Below, piece by piece: positions 7,335-13,667 of a DNA stretch of 17,127 bases; position 1 is the first letter of the stretch; each line of letters opens with the position of its first letter. The stretch is from an uncultured Drancourtella sp. (lineage in GTDB: Bacteria; Bacillota; Clostridia; Lachnospirales; Lachnospiraceae), in the NCBI GenBank assembly GCA_937880845.1, contig CALFLL010000011.1, positions 1 to 17,127 of the forward strand. The letters are read 5' to 3'. Made by a program: the position numbers and the translations under genes. The notes below the pieces were generated by a model. That model saw only the letters and a list, made by a program, of their open reading frames with translations, searched no databases and was not told the origin of the DNA.

Positions 7335-8348
7335 CTAAATCAACAAAGGCTGGACTGTATTAAAGAAATATCCTACGATAATGATGCCAATTGTGCAAAT
7401 AGTGATAAATATTCCAAGAAGCTTTGGCTTTACCGCTCTTTTTAACATGATTATCGACGGCAATGATAATGTTGTGACTCCCATCATAAAAGAGAGAACG
7501 ACTCCAAGTCCCGCCCCTTTTGCAAGCAGTGCTTCTGCGATCGGGATCGTCCCAAAAATGTCTGCATACATCGGAATACCAACTAATGTTGCCAGGATCA
7601 CTCCAAAAGGATTTCCTTCCCCAAGGAGCTTTACGATCCACTCCTTTGGAATCCAGTTGTGAATCCATGCACCGATAAAAACACCAATAATGATATATGG
7701 AAATACCTTTTTTACAGTTGTTTTCACCTGATCCCCTGCATATTTCACACGATCTTTTACACGAAGTTTCATCTGAGTGCCATCTACCGCTTTCGCATTT
7801 CGGATAAATGCTTCCACCTGGTCTTCCAGATGCATTTTTTCGATCAGGACTCCCCCTGCTATTGCAATCAAAAGTCCAAGCATCACATATACCACAGCAA
7901 CTTTCCAGCCGAAGATACTCGTAAGAAGGACAAGGGAGCCCAAATCTACCATCGGCGATGAGATTAAAAAGGAAAAGGTAACTCCAAGCGGCAGCCCTGC
8001 ACTTGTAAATCCCATGAACAACGGAATAGACGAACAGGAACAAAAGGGGGTCACTGTTCCAAGCAAGGCTCCTGTCATATTTGCCCATATCCCATGAAAA
8101 TTGCCCAGTATCTTTTTCGTCCTCTCCGGCGGAAAGAAACTCTGAATATAAGAAATCACAAAAATAAGGATGCCCAGTAAAATGAATATTTTTATCGTAT
8201 CATATAGAAAAAACTGAATACTTCCCCCGATCTTCCCACTCGTATCCAAACCCATGAAATCCACAAGCTCTCCTATCAGACGGTTCATCCATTTCATACC
8301 AAGTACTTCGTTTTGCAAGAACTCCCATCCTGTTTGTAATACACTCAT
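7335..8348 (-). CDS. YraQ/ArsP-type permease (UPF0718-like)
   Basis: Integral membrane transporter of 337 residues. Two bundles of hydrophobic helices (about 43-72, 88-170 and 214-331) surround a hydrophilic loop near 172-212. The hallmark motif TPFCSCSSIPLFMGFTSAGLPLG (98-120) holds Cys103 and Cys105. The second half contains GIPMYADIFGTIPIAEALL. Relatives include organoarsenical efflux permease ArsP; many others have no assigned substrate. The start lies 3 nt after the thioredoxin-like gene with GGAG 8 nt upstream. Co-transcription with an ArsR-type repressor and a CxxC protein supports metalloid or thiol-linked efflux, but the substrate is inferred, not shown. Confidence 0.85.
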   Translation of the reverse strand: MSVLQTGWEFLQNEVLGMKWMNRLIGELVDFMGLDTSGKIGGSIQFFLYDTIKIFILLGILIFVISYIQSFFPPERTKKILGNFHGIWANMTGALLGTVTPFCSCSSIPLFMGFTSAGLPLGVTFSFLISSPMVDLGSLVLLTSIFGWKVAVVYVMLGLLIAIAGGVLIEKMHLEDQVEAFIRNAKAVDGTQMKLRVKDRVKYAGDQVKTTVKKVFPYIIIGVFIGAWIHNWIPKEWIVKLLGEGNPFGVILATLVGIPMYADIFGTIPIAEALLAKGAGLGVVLSFMMGVTTLSLPSIIMLKRAVKPKLLGIFITICTIGIIIVGYFFNTVQPLLI

Positions 8349-8351
8349 AGA

Positions 8352-8591
8352 TTACTCTCCGTTTTGTAATAATTTCACGATTTCTTTTTTACCCGGCACT
8401 CTTCCTGCCACCACCAAGTTTCCGTCTATCATTAAAGACGGTGCCGACATCACGCCCAACTGTACGATTTCCAGTAAATCTTCCACTTTCTGCACTTCTG
8501 CGGTCATCCCCAGCTCTTCTACCGCTTCTTTTACCGTTTTATACAATTTGTCGCAGTCCTTACAGCCTGCTCCTATTACTTTGATATCCAT
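8352..8591 (-). CDS. Small thioredoxin-like CxxC protein
   Basis: This 79-residue protein belongs to the thioredoxin_3 (redox-active disulfide protein 2) type. The active-site-like motif is GAGCKDC with Cys10 and Cys13. The cis-proline region is MSAPSLMID with Pro51. No signal peptide is present, so it acts in the cytoplasm. AGGAGG lies 6 nt before the ATG, and the gene sits between the GTPase (10 nt) and the permease (3 nt). Proteins of this type are often encoded beside YraQ-type permeases. It may reduce or hand over a thiol-bound substrate; this is inference. Confidence 0.88.
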   Translation of the reverse strand: MDIKVIGAGCKDCDKLYKTVKEAVEELGMTAEVQKVEDLLEIVQLGVMSAPSLMIDGNLVVAGRVPGKKEIVKLLQNGE

Positions 8592-8601
8592 AAGACTCCT
8601 C

Positions 8602-9534
8602 CTAATTCCGAAGCTTCATTTCCACTTCTACATTTTCTTTCCATGCATCAAAAATATGCCTGATAATATCCGTTCCTACCTTTGAAATAAATACAAACTG
8701 AGATTTTTCAAAAGTGTCGGAAGACTTCATATCAATCCTGCTGCCTACCACATCTACCTGCTGCCATCCTTCCTCTTCCAGTAAAAAGAATCCTTTCATA
8801 CGATAGGTATACGGAATGACTGCATGCAAAAACTTCATCAATTCTTCCTTCTTAACCGCACGTTCACATTCCATAAATAAGGTTTTTGGTTTTGTTTCTA
8901 CGGAATTGGTCGTTTCTTCTCCTTCTGCCCATTGATACAAAAGTAAATCTTCCTGAAGAAACCCATCGTCCATTTCCCCATAACTGCTTGTTTCAATCAG
9001 GCAGACCGGATTAATACTCCGAATCTTCTGCTTTACCTCCCGGATCTTTTCCTCGTCTACCAGATCCGACTTAGTAATGACAGCCAGATGGCAATGCTTT
9101 AACTGCCGATACACGGTTTCTTCATCTTCCAACTGCTCCATAAAATTCATCGCATCCACCAGGCAGATCACACCCTTGAAGTCGTATTCACGCCCGGAAA
9201 CTACCCTTGCAGCCTGAAGGATCTCTTCTACATTAGACGGATCTCCAAGTCCGGAACTTTCCACAAACAAATATTCAAACTCTTTTTCCGCCATTTCCGC
9301 CAGTGCCTTTACAAAGTTTAATTTCAGACAGGAACAGAAAATAGATCCTCTGTTAATCTCTACCATTTCAATCCCGTCATCCTGTAAAATTGTTCCGTCT
9401 ATCCCAAGTTTTCCAAATTCATTCTGTATGATTCCAACCCGATGTCCTTTTAATCGGTCTAACAGTTTTAATAAAAGAGTTGTTTTTCCGGAGCCTAAAA
9501 ATCCGGTCAATACATAAAGTTTTGTATGTTCCAT
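8602..9534 (-). CDS. G3E-family (COG0523/CobW-like) GTPase
   Basis: Cytoplasmic P-loop GTPase of 310 residues, of the family that includes metal chaperones such as CobW, HypB and UreG. It shows Walker A GFLGSGKTT (11-19), a Walker B-like VESSGLGDP (91-99, carrying the E of the G3E name) and the base-specificity motif TKSD (154-157). A CobW_C-like C-terminal half follows, without a His-rich tail. The usual CxCC metal motif after the conserved ExNxG is replaced by GSIFCSC (63-69), with cysteines at 67 and 69. The start is ATG 9534; an in-frame TTG at 9543 is poorly placed against the ribosome site. It is the second gene of the ArsR operon, so metal or metalloid delivery is likely, but the metal is unknown. 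Confidence 0.88.
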   Translation of the reverse strand: MEHTKLYVLTGFLGSGKTTLLLKLLDRLKGHRVGIIQNEFGKLGIDGTILQDDGIEMVEINRGSIFCSCLKLNFVKALAEMAEKEFEYLFVESSGLGDPSNVEEILQAARVVSGREYDFKGVICLVDAMNFMEQLEDEETVYRQLKHCHLAVITKSDLVDEEKIREVKQKIRSINPVCLIETSSYGEMDDGFLQEDLLLYQWAEGEETTNSVETKPKTLFMECERAVKKEELMKFLHAVIPYTYRMKGFFLLEEEGWQQVDVVGSRIDMKSSDTFEKSQFVFISKVGTDIIRHIFDAWKENVEVEMKLRN

Positions 9535-9555
9535 ATCTCCCAACAGTCCTTTCTT

Positions 9556-9870
9556 TTATTTACAGTCACAGTCCAATATCTGCTCATATTTCTCCGGAAG
9601 AAGAAGTTTTCCCACTGTTCTGTAAACTTCATTCATCTTTTCCACACTCAACGAATAATGTGTCCACTTTCCTTCCTTTCGCGGTATAACAAGCCCACAT
9701 TCACATAACAGCTTCATATCGTGGGAAAGCGTTGGCTGTGAAATGTCAAATGCTTCCTGGATCTTACAGGCACACAGTTCCCCATTCGATAACATATCAA
9801 TAATCTGCAGACGCTTGGCATCCGACAACGCCTTGAAAATCCTGGCGTATTCCGTATAATTTCCAACCAT
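9556..9870 (-). CDS. ArsR/SmtB-family repressor
   Basis: Winged-helix metalloregulator of 104 residues. The metal-binding alpha-3-type motif ELCACKIQE has Cys33 and Cys35. The recognition helix SQPTLSHDMKLL spans 44-55. Extra cysteines lie at 56, 58, 101 and 103. ELCxC is the As(III)/Sb(III)-type arrangement of classical ArsR; the added C-terminal CDC could widen or change metal choice. AGAGG lies 9 nt before the ATG. It leads the operon with the GTPase, thioredoxin-like protein and permease. The inverted repeat over its promoter suggests autoregulation. Confidence 0.93.
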   Translation of the reverse strand: MVGNYTEYARIFKALSDAKRLQIIDMLSNGELCACKIQEAFDISQPTLSHDMKLLCECGLVIPRKEGKWTHYSLSVEKMNEVYRTVGKLLLPEKYEQILDCDCK

Positions 9871-9900
9871 TTGAGTTCACCTCTTTACATTGATATTTTT

Positions 9901-9922
9901 CTATATGTTATCACACATATAG
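9901..9922. promoter_or_regulatory. ArsR operator
   Basis: Inverted repeat CTATATGT (9901-9908) and ACATATAG (9915-9922) with a 6-bp centre. It overlaps the -10 and the spacer of the operon promoter. A repressor bound here would block polymerase, the usual ArsR-family arrangement. Confidence 0.75.
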
Positions 9923-9933
9923 ATTTTTTTCAA
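9905..9933 (-). promoter_or_regulatory. Promoter of the ArsR operon
   Basis: Minus-strand -35 TTGAAA (9928-9933), 17-bp spacer, -10 TAACAT (9905-9910). The start near 9898 gives a leader of about 28 nt. Confidence 0.7.
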
Positions 9934-9943
9934 TATGTTTATT

Positions 9944-10771
9944 TCAAAATACAAATATTTTATGTAACTGTCCATACTCTGCTGCCAATTTTATACGAAC
10001 TGCAATATTCTTTTTATCAGAAAATAAATATTTCATCATTTCTTCATCATTTTCATAAAATCTTTCTATCAGCATTTCTGTCAAACTCCGAATCTTATAC
10101 TCTATATCTCCGTACAAAACCTTCTCTTTCAGTCTTTCATATTCTTCTTCATGAAATCCGGTATCATGGAACGGTTTTTCCAATATCAAATGTCCGATCA
10201 TATTGAGCCATATGATACTGCACACATTTTCTACCATATGTTCATATCCCGGAACTGCCAGTTTTAAAACCGTTTTTATGTATTTCTCGTCAAATCTATT
10301 TAGAAATCTTTGTTCCGTCCTGACGGATCTGAGAAATTCACAGACAGCATCTGCTCCCCGCAATGTATGAATATCCTTTAATATGGGATAATCCAGTGTC
10401 AAAATGGTATCTTGTGGACAAAATTTTACATCATACCATTTTAGAAATTCCGGAATTCCTTTTTTCACTGTATCCCCCAGACATCCCACTCCGTAATCAT
10501 TAAAATAAGAAGACATTTCATTATAAATCTCTCGTATTTCCTTTGCCTTATCATATACAAGCCTGCTCCCTATCCGGTACTGCTCTGCAGCAGATAAATC
10601 TTTGGACACCGTTCCATAAACCGACTGGTTTCTGTACTCTTCTAAACAATACAAAACTCCCTCCATGAGCATCTGTGCCGTTTCATATGTAACCGAAGTG
10701 CTGTCCCCTGCTGTATATTTCCGTGCCAGACTTTCGACAATAGGTACCAACTCTTCCATTTTATACTCCAT
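9944..10771 (-). CDS. Unknown protein, DUF6179-like
   Basis: Soluble, mostly helical protein of 275 residues with no signal peptide or membrane helix. The N-terminal stretch with YTAGDSTSVTYETAQMLMEG resembles DUF6179 proteins of Lachnospiraceae; that match is from memory and not searched. There are scattered cysteines (for example the pairs near VLYCLEEY and VGCLGD) but no catalytic motif I recognise. The ATG follows the upstream gene's stop by 3 nt with GGAGG 6 nt away, so the two are co-translated partners. No terminator is visible before the ArsR promoter, so read-through into arsR is possible. Function unknown. Confidence 0.8.
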   Translation of the reverse strand: MEYKMEELVPIVESLARKYTAGDSTSVTYETAQMLMEGVLYCLEEYRNQSVYGTVSKDLSAAEQYRIGSRLVYDKAKEIREIYNEMSSYFNDYGVGCLGDTVKKGIPEFLKWYDVKFCPQDTILTLDYPILKDIHTLRGADAVCEFLRSVRTEQRFLNRFDEKYIKTVLKLAVPGYEHMVENVCSIIWLNMIGHLILEKPFHDTGFHEEEYERLKEKVLYGDIEYKIRSLTEMLIERFYENDEEMMKYLFSDKKNIAVRIKLAAEYGQLHKIFVF

Positions 10772-10774
10772 ATC

Positions 10775-11311
10775 CTACCTCCAACAAAGCTCTTTTAATG
10801 TCTGCAAATACAACTCTTTATCCCATCTGGTGACGATATCCATTTGCGAAAATTCTCCTCTACCTTCCGTTTGCTCGTATCCTCTGTAACCTGCCCTCAC
10901 TGCTTCCGCAAAAATTTCCAAACAGGTTGTTTCTAAATAATCTAAATCCCCATAGCATACATTTTCAAATTGTTCCTTCATAAAATGCAACAGCTCATCG
11001 TCTGTAAGCTCATCTTGCATTTCGTTCTTATACAAAAAGAAAATCTCCTGTAGGCGAATCAGCGTTTCAAGATAACTCTCCTGTGAAAGAAAAGAAGAAT
11101 CACAAAATTCATAAATAATCTGAGAAAGAATACTCTTTCCGAACTCTATTCTTCGTTCCTCTTTCAACACATGATTCTTTTCTTCAAGTAATATTTCCGC
11201 TTCTTTCTCCGAAAGAGTAAGACCATACTTTTCCGTATATTGATTTGCCTCCCGAATTTGTTGCATCCACATCTGGCGGTTCATGACTAACAGCCAATTT
11301 TGTTCACTCAT
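10775..11311 (-). CDS. Unknown protein, DUF6323-like
   Basis: Acidic helical soluble protein of 178 residues that begins MSEQNWLLVMNRQMW. It resembles DUF6323, which I recall as the usual neighbour of DUF6179; this is not verified. GGAGG lies 7 nt before ATG 11311. The in-frame GTG at 11317 is too close to that site. The pattern LTLSEKEAEILLEEKNHVLKEE near 30-55 and a run of acidic helices suggest a helical bundle. It forms a tight two-gene unit with the 275-residue protein. Function unknown. Confidence 0.8.
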   Translation of the reverse strand: MSEQNWLLVMNRQMWMQQIREANQYTEKYGLTLSEKEAEILLEEKNHVLKEERRIEFGKSILSQIIYEFCDSSFLSQESYLETLIRLQEIFFLYKNEMQDELTDDELLHFMKEQFENVCYGDLDYLETTCLEIFAEAVRAGYRGYEQTEGRGEFSQMDIVTRWDKELYLQTLKELCWR

Positions 11312-11330
11312 ATCCACACCTCCGTTATGA

Positions 11331-11346
11331 AATATGTAGTATAGTA
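11331..11346. promoter_or_regulatory. Near-palindrome upstream of the two-gene unknown unit
   Basis: ATGTA and TACAT arms flank GTATAG, with one mismatched pair in the centre. It lies about 20 nt before the start codon and overlaps a possible minus-strand -10 TATACT. The ATGTA/TACAT arms recall PadR-type sites. No convincing -35 was found. Confidence 0.35.
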
Positions 11347-11369
11347 CATTCCTCCAAAGTTTACCAGTC

Positions 11370-11398
11370 TTGAGTTTAATCCCTTTTTATGGTATTAT
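11370..11398 (+). promoter_or_regulatory. Plus-strand promoter candidate before a terminator-like hairpin
   Basis: TTGAGT (11370-11375), 17-bp spacer, TATTAT (11393-11398). The predicted start near 11405 lies immediately before the hairpin at 11406-11434, so the transcript would be only about 39 nt. Confidence 0.5.
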
Positions 11399-11405
11399 AT
11401 AAGTG

Positions 11406-11443
11406 TAGGGAAGAGATATCGCATCTCTTCCCTATCTGTTTTT
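11406..11443 (+). terminator. Strong plus-facing hairpin with U-run
   Basis: Perfect 12-bp stem (TAGGGAAGAGAT 11406-11417, ATCTCTTCCCTA 11423-11434), 5-nt loop, then TCTGTTTTT. There is no T-run on the minus side, although the only adjacent gene (the SRPBCC remnant) is on the minus strand and its stop codon lies in the stem. Confidence 0.7.
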
Positions 11444-11644
11444 ACGTATTAAATATTCTTTTTTGTCGGTAACCGTAAACCGGGTCTGTGTTCCGTCTTT
11501 TGTAACTTCCAAAAAATGCCGGCTGTCAATCACCTTCACGCTGTCAATATCGCTTCTCCATTGATAATGAGATAAATCTGTTACAACATTCCACACTTTC
11601 TCTACCGTGCATAAAAATGTAACTTTTACGTTTGTTTTTGCCAT
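11432..11644 (-). pseudogene. C-terminally truncated SRPBCC (polyketide cyclase-like) protein
   Basis: The first about 60 residues match the start of small SRPBCC/START-like ligand-binding proteins: MAKTNVKVTFLCTVEKVWNV, then a WRSDI segment and a strand ending TRFTVTDKKEY. These families usually run to about 130-150 residues. This frame ends at residue 70 after LIRKNR, so the second half of the fold is missing. The ATG at 11644 has GAGG 8 nt upstream. The stop codon lies inside the plus-facing hairpin, which marks the break. It is either a degraded gene or an expressed short form; degradation is more likely. Confidence 0.65.
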
Positions 11645-11688
11645 GTTGACCACCTCACAGTTTGGCCGGAAAATTCATACTCAAAATA

Positions 11689-12141
11689 CTAATCACCATT
11701 AAAAAATTGATCTATTTTTCGTTTTGTGTCCCCCTTTTGTTTCGTATAATCGTCTTCTGTAATTTTTACTTCTGTTCGCCCATTTTCTTTTATATCTGTT
11801 ACTTTCTTTTCGTATTTCAACCCATATCTGTCAATTAAAGTTACTACAAATTCTTTGTACTCATCATACTGTTTTGGTATTTTAACAGAAAAGCTATTTT
11901 CATCTGGATTTTCTTGATAACTATGTTCAATTTCAGATCCTTCTCCAACTGTTATATGAACTTCATTAATTACCTGATTCGTACCATTAATTATCGTTAA
12001 ATAACGATTTTTTTCATCTTTTTCGGCCTTATCATTTGTAACTCTTGAATTACCATTTCTATTTGATAAATAAACAAAGCCTCCTATCCCTGCTACAAGA
12101 ATTAATACTACTACTATAAAAATTATAAGTACTTTTTTCAT
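11689..12141 (-). CDS. Membrane-anchored extracytoplasmic protein of unknown function
   Basis: A 150-residue protein. One hydrophobic helix at residues 3-26 follows MKK, with no lipobox cysteine, so it is an uncleaved anchor or signal. A polar linker and a beta-rich domain of about 85 residues follow (RYLTIINGTNQVINEVHITVG...). It ends with a Lys/Asp-rich tail. ATG 12141 has AGAGGA 9 nt upstream; an earlier GTG at 12171 is less likely. It lies 22 nt after the six-helix membrane protein gene, and both are more AT-rich than their surroundings. No family recognised. Confidence 0.75.
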   Translation of the reverse strand: MKKVLIIFIVVVLILVAGIGGFVYLSNRNGNSRVTNDKAEKDEKNRYLTIINGTNQVINEVHITVGEGSEIEHSYQENPDENSFSVKIPKQYDEYKEFVVTLIDRYGLKYEKKVTDIKENGRTEVKITEDDYTKQKGDTKRKIDQFFNGD

Positions 12142-12163
12142 ACTTTTATTTCCTCTTATTCTA

Positions 12164-12994
12164 CTAGACACCTTTATCTTTCTTCTCTATATGCAAGTCT
12201 TTTTTCTTTTTATAATTTTGAGCTTTCACTCCTAATTTCTTTGCTGATTTTTCGGCTTCAACAAAGTCATTTTTTACATGATTCACTCCATAACCGACAG
12301 AATGCTTCCAATTTGGAAAAGCCTCCACTAAAGCTGGCTCAACTGATAAATAAAGAATAATACCTATGAACGCACATAACACATATACAGGTCCCCAAAC
12401 AGATCCCATAGCAGTACTTAAAGATGCAACATTAAATAGTGCTAATATACCAATACTAGCCATACAAACAGCACTGACCAGTTTTAATCCTAACCATGAT
12501 AAAACGATAGCAACCGGAAATATTATATTAGTATTAATTGAAATTTCTTTTAACCCCAAAATACTCAACGTTTTAGTGACAAGCATCGCTTTAATAAAAG
12601 ATGACAATAATAACACCATAAGAACGGCAAAAATAATGTCTATCACCGAATCTGTTGTCCTCTGTATTCCCTTAAACCTGACTACAAATGCTACATAAAG
12701 CAAAACCGCATAAACACATGAAAGAAAATCCGGCTGTATTGAAACAGTATCATGTTTTACTTTCCAGTTTATAAATGATAATATAATTGGTATCATCATA
12801 AAAATATACGAGCAAATCGCTCTACTTGTTCGTTTAGATGCTTTTATATATATTTTTTCATTAACAATATCAAACTCTTCCACAAATTTATTTCTTGCAA
12901 ATTCCTGAGCTTCTTCTTTTGATGTTGCTTGAATAGCATAAACTCTATCACGTCTGTTTATCACTTCACCACTTGTATGGACTAAATATTGCAT
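12164..12994 (-). CDS. Six-helix membrane protein of unknown function
   Basis: A 276-residue protein in three parts. The first about 55 residues form a soluble domain (VYAIQATSKEEAQEFARNKF). Six hydrophobic segments follow at about 59-76, 88-105, 116-137, 155-172, 174-192 and 201-218. The final 55 residues are a Lys-rich cytoplasmic tail. AAGGAG lies 5 nt before the ATG. The bases and codons are clearly AT-rich (many ATA, AAT and TTA codons) compared with the synthetase and ArsR genes. With the next gene it forms a two-gene unit. No enzyme or transporter motif is visible. Confidence 0.78.
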   Translation of the reverse strand: MQYLVHTSGEVINRRDRVYAIQATSKEEAQEFARNKFVEEFDIVNEKIYIKASKRTSRAICSYIFMMIPIILSFINWKVKHDTVSIQPDFLSCVYAVLLYVAFVVRFKGIQRTTDSVIDIIFAVLMVLLLSSFIKAMLVTKTLSILGLKEISINTNIIFPVAIVLSWLGLKLVSAVCMASIGILALFNVASLSTAMGSVWGPVYVLCAFIGIILYLSVEPALVEAFPNWKHSVGYGVNHVKNDFVEAEKSAKKLGVKAQNYKKKKDLHIEKKDKGV

Positions 12995-13123
12995 AACTTC
13001 TCCTTTTTCCCAATTTCTTTTGTTCTTCTTATCTATATTTTATTCTATCATACCATTTTTCCCTATGCTATCATAAAACCAAGTACCAAATAAAATTTTT
13101 CAAAAATATATTAGATATCATAG
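12995..13123 (-). promoter_or_regulatory. Spacer with a weak promoter candidate for the membrane protein pair
   Basis: Contains an extended -10 (TGGTATGAT, 13047-13055 on the minus strand) without a good -35, and a repeated TATGATAG motif. Nothing else was recognised in this AT-rich spacer. Confidence 0.25.
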
Positions 13124-13165
13124 ATTTTGAGGGTATGAAATTCAATTCATACCCTCAAAATTTTT
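13124..13165 (+). terminator. Long plus-facing terminator-like hairpin
   Basis: Perfect 16-bp stem (13124-13139 with 13146-13161) and 6-nt loop. The U-run TTTTTA continues only on the plus strand. It lies 36 nt past the minus-strand Nudix stop. It may serve as the end of that transcript, but the minus side lacks a U-run. Confidence 0.65.
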
Positions 13166-13197
13166 ATACCCATTTCAGCTCTTTTGCCGAAACTATT

Positions 13198-13635
13198 TCA
13201 TACATATCCTCTTTTCTTCGCCTCTTCGCTCAGTTTTGGTTGTATAAGCGGATAGGTCCATTTATCCACCAGTTTCTCCGTAACTATAATATTTTCTATT
13301 TCGCTGTGCAGTTCTTTTTCAAAAGAAACTATATCAGCGACAAACAACATTCCAAATGTTTCCTCGTTCATCGACTCATTTACTCTCGTTTTTCCTTTGA
13401 CCGAATATACGCAAATCGGCTCTATCACAAAATCAATCGCTCCTGTCTCTTCCTTTAATTCTCTTTTTGCGGTTTCCAGAATATTTTCACCAATCTCTCT
13501 ATGACCACCCGGCACTTCGTATGTATCACGTTCCTTATGTTTGCAAAATACCCATTTCCCCTCTGTCTTTGAAATAATAACCGCAAACTTTAATAATTCA
13601 TCTGATACATGATCATAAAACTTTACTTCTACCAT
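13198..13635 (-). CDS. Nudix hydrolase
   Basis: Cytoplasmic pyrophosphohydrolase of 145 residues. The full Nudix box (G-x5-E-x7-REL-x-EE-x-G) is present at residues 44-66: GHREIGE, NILETAK, REL, KEETGA. The preceding YEVPGG is also typical. Substrate not predictable; small members act on nucleotides or nucleotide sugars. The ATG has GGGGAG 6 nt upstream and lies 32 nt after the synthetase stop, so it is probably transcribed from the same attenuated promoter. Confidence 0.92.
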   Translation of the reverse strand: MVEVKFYDHVSDELLKFAVIISKTEGKWVFCKHKERDTYEVPGGHREIGENILETAKRELKEETGAIDFVIEPICVYSVKGKTRVNESMNEETFGMLFVADIVSFEKELHSEIENIIVTEKLVDKWTYPLIQPKLSEEAKKRGYV

Positions 13636-13667
13636 TCTTAACTCCCCCTCTTGAATCCGCTTGTTTT

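Noticed and set aside
7360..8088. 242-codon minus-strand ORF within the permease gene
   Set aside because: It is a frame shadow; the permease frame has clear helices and family motifs, the alternative frame has none.
11348..11374. MerR-type dyad upstream of the two unknown genes
   Set aside because: The arms match at only about six of nine positions and no 19-20-bp spaced promoter fits around them.
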